This document shows positions 32,374 through 40,557 of a stretch of DNA of 64,000 nucleotides, in pieces. Below the pieces are notes generated by a model. That model was not told the origin of the DNA, made no database searches, and saw only the letters and a program-made list of their open reading frames with translations. A program made the translations under genes and the position numbers. This DNA comes from Bacillota bacterium (lineage in GTDB: Bacteria; Bacillota; Sulfobacillia; Sulfobacillales; Sulfobacillaceae): the NCBI GenBank assembly GCA_023511625.1, contig JAIMBD010000007.1:1-64000 (forward strand), given 5' to 3'. The number at the start of each line of letters is the position of its first letter. Position 1 is the first letter of the stretch.

Positions 32374-33378
32374 ATGTTGCTGGCCTGGTTTCGAACCTTC
32401 GTTCGGGTGGTAGAGGCGGGGGGCATCACCCGGGCGGCCGAGCAGCTCTCCCTGACCCAGCCGGCCGTCACCAAGCAGCTGCGCGCCCTCGAAGAGGCCT
32501 TTGGCACCCGCCTGCTGGTGCGCCGCGGCCGCCGCGTGTTGCCGTCGGCCAGCGGGGAGACCTTGTACCATTACGCGAAGCGCATCCTGGCGCTGGTCGA
32601 CCAGGCGCACGATGCCGTCAACGAACTCGAGCGGCCGGGGGGAGGCGAGATTCACCTGGGCGCCGTCTCCACCGTTGCTGTCTCCACACTGCCCCAAGTG
32701 CTGTCGGCGTTTACCTCGCGCTTTCCGCGCATGCGGGTGCGCGTGCGCATCGGAGAGATCCAGGACAACCTGGATGCCCTGTTGCGGGGGGACGTGGCCG
32801 TGAGCGTCATGACGGTGCCCATCGTGCACCCGCAGGTGGACTCGGTGCCCCTCTTCGAGGATCCGGTCCGGTTGGTGGTGGCTCCGGAACGGGCGGCGCG
32901 CCTCAGGCGCCCGGTGCGGCTGTTGGACCTGGCCGAGATGGACTTCATCTCCTACGAACGGCCTTCGCGGTTCCGCTCCTTCGTGGATGGGGTGCTCGAG
33001 CAGCACGGGCTGATTCCCCGAGTCCTGATGGAGTTCAACAGCCATGAGGTGGTCAAGACCATGGTCAAGAGCGGGCTCGGCGTGGCCATGGTCCCCGACT
33101 CGGTGGTGCGCGACGACATCGCGGCCGGCGATTTGGTGGCCATCGAGGTGGCCGACCTGCCTCCTCTGGCCCGCACCACCTCGCTCAACCTGCTGCGGGA
33201 CCCGCCGGTCTCCGGTGCGCTGGTGGCCTTGGTGGGCACGTTTTTTACCCACTATCAAGTGCCGGCGCACCTGTGGCCGGGATGGTACCGAGACCGGGCC
33301 GCGGTGTGGTCAGCGATGGGGCCGGTTCACACCCCCGAAGGTCGTGATAGGATGGGGCCAGGAGGTTTTGCCCAGTGA
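32374..33378 (+). CDS. LysR-family transcriptional regulator
   Basis: The 334-residue protein has the N-terminal LysR winged HTH (LAWFRTFVRVVEAGGITRAAEQLSLTQPAVTKQLRALEEA written here by its two ends; residues 1-60) and a PBP2-like effector domain (about 90-300: GEIHLGAVSTVAVSTLPQ, then DVAVSVMTVPI). ATG 32374 is preceded by AGGAGGACC. Reading upstream to 32263 is open but has no signal. It is divergent from korAB, the usual layout for a LysR activator of a metabolic operon, with a palindrome in the gap. The last 30 residues are an extension. Confidence 0.88.
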   Translation: MLLAWFRTFVRVVEAGGITRAAEQLSLTQPAVTKQLRALEEAFGTRLLVRRGRRVLPSASGETLYHYAKRILALVDQAHDAVNELERPGGGEIHLGAVSTVAVSTLPQVLSAFTSRFPRMRVRVRIGEIQDNLDALLRGDVAVSVMTVPIVHPQVDSVPLFEDPVRLVVAPERAARLRRPVRLLDLAEMDFISYERPSRFRSFVDGVLEQHGLIPRVLMEFNSHEVVKTMVKSGLGVAMVPDSVVRDDIAAGDLVAIEVADLPPLARTTSLNLLRDPPVSGALVALVGTFFTHYQVPAHLWPGWYRDRAAVWSAMGPVHTPEGRDRMGPGGFAQ

Positions 33379-33388
33379 GGAGGGGGGC

Positions 33389-34183
33389 TTGACGAGCGAG
33401 GGGACAGGTGGACTGGCCTGGGCTAGGTGGGAGACAGAGCAACTCGCCCGCCTGCCCGACCCGGTGGCCGAGGCGGTATCCGGACTGGCAGCCGAATCCC
33501 GTCGGCGGTGGATCCTGCGGTTTCGGCTCGGGCGCCCGTCCCCGGCCGCCGAAGTGGTGAGGGATTGGCTCTTATCCGAGGTTGCAGGACCGCCACGGTG
33601 GGTTGTGCCCGCCATGGCGTGGGACCACGTCGTGGGGCCGCGCGCCGTGCTCTTGAGCTATCCCGAAGCGGTGGGACAAGACCCGCTGGCTTTGGCGTAC
33701 CTCGGGTGGCTGGGCGCAGGATCGGGCGACCAACGGCAGGCCGTGGTGGAGCGGCTGGGACCGCTGTGGGGACTTTGCCTTTACGCGGCCGAACGCGGCG
33801 GGGGCGTGGAGGCGACAGGACTCGAGTCGTGGCTTTCGGCCTATCGCGGGGCACTTTGGGAGGCCGGCTTGGGGGCTGTGGTGCGATGGGCGGAGATGCG
33901 CGCCGGCCGTGCCTTCGACTTCGCCGTTCGCTGGCCGGAGGTCCCGACGGCGGAGGCGGCGGCGTTGCGGCGCCAGTTGACCTTTGGGATCGTACCCCAT
34001 CGGCCAGGGGGCGAGGCGGCTCCCGATCCGGTGGCGGTGCTGTGGGCCTGGGCCGGTTTGCCAGAGGCAGAACAGGCTCAGACGGCAGCGCTGTGCACCA
34101 AGGCCCTCGAAGGATGGCACCTGATTGGGGTGTGGCGGCGCGTGGCCGAGATGCCTGCCGAGGAGGGGTCCGAGTGGTCTTAG
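33389..34183 (+). CDS. Hypothetical protein coupled to the dCTP deaminase-like gene
   Basis: The 264-residue product has no family I recognise. It is helical, rich in Trp and Arg (RRRWILRFRLGRPSPAAEVV) and shows no signal peptide, no membrane helix and no Walker motif. TTG 33389 follows GAGGAGGGGGG by one to two bases; the frame is open further upstream but overlaps lysR. Its 3' end overlaps the dcd-type gene by 10 bases, which argues for co-translation and a linked role. Confidence 0.55.
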   Translation: MTSEGTGGLAWARWETEQLARLPDPVAEAVSGLAAESRRRWILRFRLGRPSPAAEVVRDWLLSEVAGPPRWVVPAMAWDHVVGPRAVLLSYPEAVGQDPLALAYLGWLGAGSGDQRQAVVERLGPLWGLCLYAAERGGGVEATGLESWLSAYRGALWEAGLGAVVRWAEMRAGRAFDFAVRWPEVPTAEAAALRRQLTFGIVPHRPGGEAAPDPVAVLWAWAGLPEAEQAQTAALCTKALEGWHLIGVWRRVAEMPAEEGSEWS

Positions 34184-34782
34184 GTGAAGCCGAACTGCGG
34201 GCGCGCCTGGCTGCACCGCTGGAAGAGCGGTTGGTGGTCACCCCCATCTTGGATCCCGACCAGATCCGGGGAGGGTCGTTGGATGTGCGCCTCGGTACCG
34301 AATTTATCGTGCTCAAGCGCTCTCCGCGGGGGCCCATCGACCCCCTTCAGATGGGGGTGGACGCGCCCGACAGCCAGGAGCGGTTGCGGGTCGCGGTCGG
34401 AGAGCGCATGATCCTCCATCCCAACCAGCTGGTGTTGGGTGCGATCTTGGAGTTCATTCGCGTGCCCGACGACCTCATGGCCTACGTCATCGGGCGGTCG
34501 TCATGGGGGCGGCTGGGCCTCATCGTGGCCACGGCCACCATGGTGTCGCCTGGCTTTCGCGGCAGCCTCACCCTAGAGCTCGCCAACCTCGGCGACACGC
34601 CGGTGTTCCTCTATCCCGGCACGCGGGTGGCGCAATTGGTCTTCCACACCCTGCACCAGCCGGCCCCGGCTTACGGCCAGGGCGAAGCCAAATACTCAAG
34701 TCCCACCGGGCCGGAATTTTCGAAGTTGGCCTTTGACCGGGATTGGGCGGTCATTCGCCGATTGCGCCGCGATCCGGGCTAG
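34174..34782 (+). CDS. dcd: dCTP deaminase / dUTPase-family protein
   Basis: The 202-residue protein matches the Dcd/dUTPase fold: IRGGSLDVRLG, the substrate loop VIGRSSWGRLGL, then the motif with the catalytic Glu in SPGFRGSLTLELANLG, followed by YPGTRVAQLVF and YSSPTGPEFS at the C-terminal arm. It should deaminate dCTP to dUTP, possibly bifunctionally to dUMP. GTG 34174 has AGGAGGGG 5 bases upstream and overlaps the preceding gene. The 3' end overlaps the convergent marR gene by 32 bases. Confidence 0.88.
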   Translation: MVLGEAELRARLAAPLEERLVVTPILDPDQIRGGSLDVRLGTEFIVLKRSPRGPIDPLQMGVDAPDSQERLRVAVGERMILHPNQLVLGAILEFIRVPDDLMAYVIGRSSWGRLGLIVATATMVSPGFRGSLTLELANLGDTPVFLYPGTRVAQLVFHTLHQPAPAYGQGEAKYSSPTGPEFSKLAFDRDWAVIRRLRRDPG

Positions 34783-35206
34783 GGGCCGGTAGCTCGGGGG
34801 CAGGGGCCGCGAGTTTGGCCAGAAGCTCGACCAGCGTGGCCCGGTCCTCGCGGGACAGGGTTTCCACCGAGCGCACGACGCGGGCGCGAAAGACGGCATC
34901 GGCCTCCCTGAGCGCCGCTTGGCCGGCGGGCGTGAGCACCACATGGACGAACCGCTGGTCCTCGGCCGGGTCGCGCTGTCGCTTGACGTAGCCCAAGGCT
35001 TCCAGTTTGTCCACCATCCGGGTGGCCCCGGCCGTAGTCAGCGCCAAAAGGTCGGCCAACTCCCCGATCTTGACCCGGCGACCGCCTTCCAAGACCTTCA
35101 TCACCCGGCGTTGCGATCGGGAGAGGGGACCGAATTGACGGCCCAACCCCTGGTACCATCCTTCGAGGGCCTGGCCGATGGCCCAGACCGCGGCATCGTC
35201 CGACAT
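34751..35206 (-). CDS. MarR-family transcriptional regulator
   Basis: The 151-residue protein has the winged HTH of MarR in residues 30-110: LSRSQRRVMKVLEGG, then IGELADLLALTTAGATRMVDKLEALGYV and the wing RQRDPAEDQRFVHVVLT. ATG 35206 follows GGGAGGACGC. A sigma-A promoter lies 45-73 bases upstream. Ligand and targets are not evident. The C-terminus is Pro-rich and its 3' end overlaps the convergent dcd gene. Confidence 0.88.
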   Translation of the reverse strand: MSDDAAVWAIGQALEGWYQGLGRQFGPLSRSQRRVMKVLEGGRRVKIGELADLLALTTAGATRMVDKLEALGYVKRQRDPAEDQRFVHVVLTPAGQAALREADAVFRARVVRSVETLSREDRATLVELLAKLAAPAPELPAPSPDRGAIGE

Positions 35207-35250
35207 GCGTCCTCCCTGTCCTGCCCCCGGGCGTGCGGCGATTTGCCCCA

Positions 35251-35279
35251 ATTATAGTGCGAGCGACGCCGTCCGCCAA
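35251..35279 (-). promoter_or_regulatory. Sigma-A promoter of the marR gene
   Basis: On the minus strand TTGGCG (35274-35279) and TATAAT (35251-35256) are 17 bases apart. Confidence 0.75.
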
Positions 35280-35304
35280 TCGCTGGCGCGGCCGGGAGAA
35301 CGCG

Positions 35305-35613
35305 TTAGTCGGGGAGGTCTTCGAAGACCGCCGCCACCATCTCGTCGATGGAGTGGTCCTTGTCCGTCCGCTCGTCGATGGTGATCTGGGTGAGCACCCG
35401 GTCGACCCCGTGCCCGAACGGCACCCGGTGCATGGCCCGCACCAGGTTCAAGATGTGGTCCAGGTCGCCGGCTAAAATGGTGGAGGTGGGCGTCAATTCG
35501 CTGTCTACCTCGGGATCGTCCTTGACGAGGTTGTAGCAGGCCTTGACGTAGCTCGAGATGCTGGGGACGATGGTCCCCATGGGCACCACCTTGACTTCTA
35601 CCACTGCCGCCAT
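35305..35613 (-). CDS. MTH1187/YqgV-family thiamine-binding-type protein
   Basis: The 102-residue protein (VEVKVVPMGT..., SSYVKACYNLV, LTPTSTILAGDLDHIL, RVLTQITIDERTDK) fits the small ferredoxin-fold family typified by MTH1187 and YqgV, for which thiamine binding has been shown in some members. ATG 35613 has AAAGGGGG 8 bases upstream. It is monocistronic between panD and marR on the same strand. Confidence 0.82.
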   Translation of the reverse strand: MAAVVEVKVVPMGTIVPSISSYVKACYNLVKDDPEVDSELTPTSTILAGDLDHILNLVRAMHRVPFGHGVDRVLTQITIDERTDKDHSIDEMVAAVFEDLPD

Positions 35614-35718
35614 ACGCTTTCCCCCTTTATAACGCCTTTCGGTGCTGGGCGGGCAAGGGCCAAACCGACCCCGGGCCATCCCTGCTGTCGCCCACAGTAT
35701 GGCGGCGGGGGCCCCCCT

Positions 35719-36120
35719 TTATCCGGCGCCGTCCTCGGCCGTAAAGGGGCTCTCGCCTTCTACCACCGCCGTGATGCGGTTGTGCTCGTCGACGTAGACC
35801 AGCCGGGGGCGGTGCTGGCGGCGCTCCTCCTCGGAATAGTGGCCGTAGGCCATGATGATGACCAGGTCCCCGGGGTGAAAGTGACGTGCCGAGGTGCCGT
35901 TCAGACACACCGTGTCGGGATGGTCCGGGTCGCGGATGACGTAGGTGACCCAATGGGTCCCGTTGTGGATGTTGGTGATGTGCACGAACTCGTACGGGAC
36001 GATGTCGGCCGCTTCGCACAAGGCGTGGCCCAAGGTGAGACTGCCGACGTAGTTGAGATTGGCCTCGGTCACCACGGCTCGGTGGATCTTCGATTTCAGG
36101 AGTTCCCGCTGCACCTGCAT
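35719..36120 (-). CDS. panD: Aspartate 1-decarboxylase
   Basis: The 133-residue pyruvoyl enzyme turns aspartate into beta-alanine for pantothenate and CoA synthesis. It self-cleaves at Gly26-Ser27 in NYVGSLTL. Lys9 (MQVQRELLKSKIH), RAVVTEA and the C-terminal NGTSARHFHPGDLVIIMAYG are conserved. ATG 36120 follows AAAGGGAGGC. panB and panC are not adjacent here. Confidence 0.92.
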   Translation of the reverse strand: MQVQRELLKSKIHRAVVTEANLNYVGSLTLGHALCEAADIVPYEFVHITNIHNGTHWVTYVIRDPDHPDTVCLNGTSARHFHPGDLVIIMAYGHYSEEERRQHRPRLVYVDEHNRITAVVEGESPFTAEDGAG

Positions 36121-36419
36121 CCTGCCTCCCTTTTGTCCCGCGCTGGGCGCCTCGTCCTGGTAAGATATGCGAATGCGGCGAAAAACTTGCCGCGGCCGAA
36201 GGCGCGAAGACCTTGGCCTGCCCCAACAAATCCGAATCTACAGTCCGACCTAGCGGAGCGACAGGGTCTGCCATCGCAGCCTTGGGCCCTCGGAAGGGGT
36301 CGGTCGCAGTCCGGGGCGTCGTGCCCTTGGAGGGATGGCTAGAGGGGCCTTCAGGTGCATAAAGCGGCGCAGGTTCGGCCACGCTGAAGACACAGGCAAA
36401 AGGCGGCGGAGGTGAGACC
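36121..36419. other. Divergent intergenic region between panD and a small gene
   Basis: I see no gene in these 299 bases. GTAAGATATGCG near 36161 may hold a weak -10 for one strand, without a convincing -35. Confidence 0.35.
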
Positions 36420-36707
36420 ATGAGCGGCGAATCCCAAGCCTCCGAGGGTAGGCATCGGCCGCGCGCCGGGGCAGCTGCCGAAGCCCCGGTGGAATCGCTC
36501 AACCACGCCATTCGCCGTGAGCTCGGCTACCTCGACGCGGTGGTGGCGACCCCGTTCCGGGTGCTGCGGCGCGGATTGAAGCGCCGGGAGGGCGCCTTGG
36601 CCGAGGGGATGGAGGAGCTCCTGTGGGCGCTCGAGGGTATGGCGCGTCTTCCCGTCAAGGTGTTGCAAGCGGCATTCGGCGGCGAGGAGGAGGTCACTCC
36701 CCGCTAG
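36420..36707 (+). CDS. Hypothetical 95-residue protein
   Basis: The product is charged, with a helical middle (ESLNHAIRRELGYLDAVVATPFRVLRR) and no membrane segment. No family is recognised. ATG 36420 is preceded by GGCGGAGGTGAG, a good ribosome binding site. It precedes the MFS gene by 72 bases. Confidence 0.55.
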   Translation: MSGESQASEGRHRPRAGAAAEAPVESLNHAIRRELGYLDAVVATPFRVLRRGLKRREGALAEGMEELLWALEGMARLPVKVLQAAFGGEEEVTPR

Positions 36708-36779
36708 CCTGCTCCAAAACCCGCCTCGGTTCTTTCTCCCGTGCCGGCCTCGTAGCCTATCCCGGAGGGAGGCTTCGAG

Positions 36780-37958
36780 GTGGGGCGCGGGCTTTCGGGC
36801 TTTTCGCCCGATTTGTGGTGGCTGACGGTAAGCCTCGGGCTTTTTGGGCTCGGGTTTGGCCTGTACGCGGTGATCTGGCCCCTGTGGGTCGAGCGGCTCG
36901 GAGGCGGGCCCTTGGCCATCGGGCTTATCGGCACAGTGGCGTCGGTGGTCACGGCCGCGTCGGTGTGGCCAGGGGGATGGCTAGCCGACCGGTGGGACCG
37001 ACGTTGCCTCATTTTCTGGGGTTCGGCCCTGGCCGTGCCGGTGCCGTTGGCTTTTGCCGCCGCCCATCGCTGGACGGCCCTGATTCCCGGCATGGTGGTC
37101 TATTGCGCCTCCAACTTCTCCCTGCCGGCGCTGCAGGCGGTGATTGTGTCCGAGACGGCGCCGGAACGCCTTGCCACGGTGTATAACCTCATCATGGCCG
37201 CCTTTGCCGTCGGGATGACGGCGGGCCCGGCCTTGGGCGGGGCCTTGGCGGAATGGGCGGGATTTGGGCCCGTCTTTGACTTGGCCGCAGCGTTGTACCT
37301 GCTTTCCGCCTTGGCGGTGCTGCCCATCCGCCCGAAGCCGGCGCGACCCCGGACAGGTTTAGGCCCGGTGGCGCCCATCCTGTCGCCGGCGTTGCGCCGC
37401 TGGTTGGCCCTGGCTTCGTTGGCGGCGCTGGCTGGAGGGATTAGCGGGCCGTTCGTCGTGCCCTACCTCAAAATGGCGGCGCACCTCGACTTGGAAGCGA
37501 TCGGGGGCATGGGTTCACTGGGGGTGCTGGCGGCGACGGTTTCGGGACCGGCCTGGGGGTGGGCAGCGGCCCGTTGGGGGATCCCTCGGGTGATGGGGCT
37601 GGGATTTGGTCTCGGGGCCTTTGGAGCCGTGCTCCTCCTCCTGGACCCCGGCCGTGCGGCGGGGCTCTTTGCCGCGACCTTCCTGCGCGGCATCGGGGAA
37701 GGGGCGCGGACCCTGGGAGGCGTAGCCATTGGGCGCGCCGTGGACCCGACCCAGGCCGGCCGGGCCTATGGCACCCTCAACCTGATTACTGAAGGGGTCG
37801 GCGCCCTGGCCCCTTTGGCGGGAGGCTGGCTGTACGCCCGAGCGGCGTGGCTGCCGCTGTGGTGTGGCGCGGCCCTGACCGGACTTCTGGCGGCGGGGCT
37901 TCTGGCTGGTCCGCCCTACCGTTGGCCGTGGAGCGCGTCGGGACCGGAAACCGGGTAG
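36780..37958 (+). CDS. Major facilitator superfamily transporter
   Basis: The 392-residue membrane protein has twelve helices. The loop 2-3 motif reads GGWLADRWDRRC (motif A, D-R-x-x-R form). Its repeat in the second half is GWAAARWGIPR. The family is close to general MFS drug or solute exporters, substrate unknown. GTG 36780 has GGAGGGAGGC upstream. Confidence 0.82.
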   Translation: MGRGLSGFSPDLWWLTVSLGLFGLGFGLYAVIWPLWVERLGGGPLAIGLIGTVASVVTAASVWPGGWLADRWDRRCLIFWGSALAVPVPLAFAAAHRWTALIPGMVVYCASNFSLPALQAVIVSETAPERLATVYNLIMAAFAVGMTAGPALGGALAEWAGFGPVFDLAAALYLLSALAVLPIRPKPARPRTGLGPVAPILSPALRRWLALASLAALAGGISGPFVVPYLKMAAHLDLEAIGGMGSLGVLAATVSGPAWGWAAARWGIPRVMGLGFGLGAFGAVLLLLDPGRAAGLFAATFLRGIGEGARTLGGVAIGRAVDPTQAGRAYGTLNLITEGVGALAPLAGGWLYARAAWLPLWCGAALTGLLAAGLLAGPPYRWPWSASGPETG

Positions 37959-37984
37959 CGTTCCCAGTCTGCCATGGGAGGGGC

Positions 37985-38491
37985 TTAGGGCGTGTGGAGG
38001 GGATCGAAAAACGGCTTGAAGACCAAGAGGGCGTCTTCGCCGTTCTTAAAAAAGTGCGGGCGCCGGCCTATGACCTGCCACCCGATGGTCTGGAGCAGGT
38101 GGAGTTGGGCGCGGTTTCCGGCTCGGACCTCGCCGACGAAGGCACCGGCGCCCAGGTCCTCGGCCACCGGCTCGGCGGCAGTCAGGAGAAACCGGGCCAA
38201 TCCCTGACGCCGATAGCGAGGGTGGGTCACGTTGGCGAAGACGTGGGCAAAGCCGCCCACCACCTCAAAGCCGAAGTAGGCGGCCAGCCGGCTTCGGTCT
38301 CGCACCACTATCCAGCGGGCGCGGGGGTGGCGCCACGCCTGCCACAAGGCTGCCCAAGGCATCGGTTCCAAAAAGACCACGCGCTCCAGTCGACCGATGG
38401 CCCAAAGATCGCGGAGGGTGGCAAAGCCGACCCGGTATCCTCGATAACCCGCCGGAAGGACAGGAAGCCTGGTCACCCCGTTCTCTGTCAT
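37985..38491 (-). CDS. GNAT-family N-acetyltransferase
   Basis: The 168-residue protein has the GNAT acetyl-CoA site in YRRQGLARFLL (motif A, Q/RxxGxG/A-like), strands upstream in HVFANVTHP, and a RimI-like C-terminal block (LHLLQTIGWQVIGRRPHFF). ATG 38491 is preceded by AGAGGAG. Substrate unknown. It is divergent from the Mur ligase gene. Confidence 0.8.
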   Translation of the reverse strand: MTENGVTRLPVLPAGYRGYRVGFATLRDLWAIGRLERVVFLEPMPWAALWQAWRHPRARWIVVRDRSRLAAYFGFEVVGGFAHVFANVTHPRYRRQGLARFLLTAAEPVAEDLGAGAFVGEVRAGNRAQLHLLQTIGWQVIGRRPHFFKNGEDALLVFKPFFDPLHTP

Positions 38492-38692
38492 GGACTTTCT
38501 CCTCTTGCTCCCTTCTTTAGCAATCTGCACCCCAAAACGTCCTTCTGCCCTCTCGTGGTCAACGAATGCAGCGTCCGGCCTTTTGGTGACGGCGGGGACC
38601 ATTTTTCGGGGTCCTGGATAAGATGGGGTGAATCCCGGCTTCCCCTTGGGAGTCGTTGGGGACCCACCGGGTGGCGAAGGGAGGGAGCAGCC

Positions 38693-40198
38693 TTGCATCC
38701 ACAACCACTGGAGACCCTCTTGGCAGGAGTGGAGGGGGTGGGGTTTGGGGACTGGCGCCGGGTGGCGGTTTCCGCCATCGCCTTGGATTCGCGGCGGGTT
38801 GAGCCCGGGACGCTGTTTGTGGCCTTGGCCGGACAGCACCGGCACGGCCGCCAGTTTCTGGAGGAGGCGAAGGCGCGGGGTGCGACGGCCGTGCTGCTCG
38901 ACCGCCGCGACTGGCAGGCCGGCCTGCGGTCGCCGTTGCCGGGCTTTGCCGCTGCGCGCCCGCGCGAGGCCGTGGCCGTGGCCGCATCCCGCCTTTTCGG
39001 CGAACCGGCCCGCGACCTGGAACTCGTGGGGGTGACCGGTACCAACGGCAAGACCACCGTGGTCTACCTGGTGGCCCAGATCCTCGAGGCGGCCGGCCGC
39101 CGGCCCGCGTATTGGAGTACGGCCGAGGTTCGGGGTGGTCAGACCACCTTTCGCCCCCTGATGACCACCCCCGAGGCGCCGGACCTCCACCGCTTCTTGG
39201 CCGAGGTGCGGGAGCGGGGGGGACGCGAGGTGATTCTCGAGGTGTCGTCCCACGCCTTGAGGTTGGGACGCGTGCACACCTTGGACTTTCGGGCCGGCGT
39301 CGTCACCAATCTCAGCCCCGACCATCTCGACTTTCATGCCGACTTTGCCGACTACCGCGAGGCCAAGCGCCTTTTGGTGTCCGGATTGGATTCGAACGCC
39401 TTGGCGGTGCTCAATCAAGATGACCCCGAGGTGTGGGGGTTTCGCGCCACCACGCGGGCGCGGGTGGTGGGCTACGGCCTTGGGCCCGAGGCCGAGGTGG
39501 GGGCCGAGGAGGTTGCCGCCGGTGGAGAAGGCAGTCGCTTTCGCCTGGTTTTCCGGGGCGAGTGGGCCCGCCGCGCCGGTGTTCGGAGCCTGGCGGTGGC
39601 GCTGCCGCTGCCGGGGCGGCACAACGTCTACAACGCCTTGGCGGCAGCGGCGGTGGCCCTTCACTGGGGCGTCGAGGCAGAGGGGGTGCGACAGGCGCTC
39701 GAGCGCGCGCGCCCGCCCGTGCGCCGACTGGAGCGGTTTGACCTCGGGCCGTTTACGGTAGTCAATGACGTGGCCATGAACCGGGCCAGCTACGACGCGG
39801 TGATGGAAACCATGCGGCGGTGGCAGCGCCCTCTGGTGGTGGTCAACGCGCTTCGCGGCAACCGGGGCGAGGCGGTCAACCGGGAGATCGCGGAGACCTT
39901 GGCGCGATGGAACCAGATGCTGCACTTTTCTCCCCTCATCCTCTCCCTCAGCGAAGGGCATGTCGCTGCGCTGCCGGCGGACTACCGCGTCCGCCCCGCC
40001 GAGCTTAAGGCCTTCTTGGAATCGGCGGCCGACTCGGGCCTCACCGTGGAGTGTTATCAAGAACTGCCAGACGCCATCGCCCGCGGCGTGGATCGGCTCG
40101 TACCCGGCGGCCTCTTGCTTTTGCTCGGCACGTTCGGCATGGACGACGGCCCCGCCTTGGCCCGCGCTGCCCTCGAATCCCGCTGGAAGGGGGCATAA
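38693..40198 (+). CDS. Mur ligase-family protein (MurE-like, divergent C-terminal domain)
   Basis: The 501-residue protein has three Mur-ligase domains. The N-domain carries LDSRRVEPGTLFVALAG. The central ATPase has GVTGTNGKTT (113-122), EVSSHAL, SPDHLDFH and YREAKRLL with the Lys that is usually carbamylated. In the C-domain, where MurE has DYAHNP, the sequence reads VNDVAMNRASYD, and the later GCGGDRD block is replaced by VNALRGNRGEAVNREI. The DNPR-type diaminopimelate motif is also missing. It is therefore probably not the housekeeping MurE but a ligase for another amide bond. TTG 38693 follows GAAGGGAGGGAG. It is single, away from a dcw cluster. Confidence 0.8.
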   Translation: MHPQPLETLLAGVEGVGFGDWRRVAVSAIALDSRRVEPGTLFVALAGQHRHGRQFLEEAKARGATAVLLDRRDWQAGLRSPLPGFAAARPREAVAVAASRLFGEPARDLELVGVTGTNGKTTVVYLVAQILEAAGRRPAYWSTAEVRGGQTTFRPLMTTPEAPDLHRFLAEVRERGGREVILEVSSHALRLGRVHTLDFRAGVVTNLSPDHLDFHADFADYREAKRLLVSGLDSNALAVLNQDDPEVWGFRATTRARVVGYGLGPEAEVGAEEVAAGGEGSRFRLVFRGEWARRAGVRSLAVALPLPGRHNVYNALAAAAVALHWGVEAEGVRQALERARPPVRRLERFDLGPFTVVNDVAMNRASYDAVMETMRRWQRPLVVVNALRGNRGEAVNREIAETLARWNQMLHFSPLILSLSEGHVAALPADYRVRPAELKAFLESAADSGLTVECYQELPDAIARGVDRLVPGGLLLLLGTFGMDDGPALARAALESRWKGA

Positions 40199-40295
40199 GC
40201 GCGCCTGATACCATGCCATAAATAAATTGTCATTTCCTTTTGGTCAATTTGCTGGTACGGTAAAGGGGAAGAAATTTTCGAGGGGTGAATGCACG

Positions 40296-40496
40296 ATGTT
40301 GTACCCTCCGCTTCCTCTTCCGGAGATGCTGCAGGTGTTCTCGTTCCACAATCCCTTGACGGTGGCGTGGGCGGCCGTGGCCGCGGCCATCTTGGTCTTC
40401 TTCGGCGGCTTTATCACCGGCATGGTGCTGGGCCAGCCCGAGGAGGCCGTGGCCGACGCGGCCTCGGAGCTGAAGGCGGAGCGCCACTCGGCTTAA
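40296..40496 (+). CDS. Small one-helix membrane protein
   Basis: The 66-residue product has a Pro-rich start, one helix (about residues 22-45, with FFGGFITGMVLG) and a charged C-terminus. ATG 40296 is preceded by GAGGGGTG. It is followed by a strong terminator, so it is probably a monocistronic unit, convergent with the germination operon. Function unknown. Confidence 0.62.
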   Translation: MLYPPLPLPEMLQVFSFHNPLTVAWAAVAAAILVFFGGFITGMVLGQPEEAVADAASELKAERHSA

Positions 40497-40513
40497 AGGA
40501 TCGCGGGTGGAAA

Positions 40514-40541
40514 GGCTCCGGCCACGGCCGGAGCCGTTTTT
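40514..40541. terminator. Rho-independent terminator, probably shared by convergent operons
   Basis: A perfect 10-bp stem GGCTCCGGCC / GGCCGGAGCC with a 2-base loop is followed by GTTTTT on the plus strand, between the small membrane gene and the end of the gerC-like gene. Confidence 0.85.
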
Positions 40542-40557
40542 CGTTTGCGGGCGCTCC

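Noticed and set aside
32248-33270. 340-codon minus-strand frame
   Set aside because: Antisense of lysR.
38693-40198. Naming the Mur ligase murE
   Set aside because: The DYAHxP and DNPR motifs of MurE are absent.
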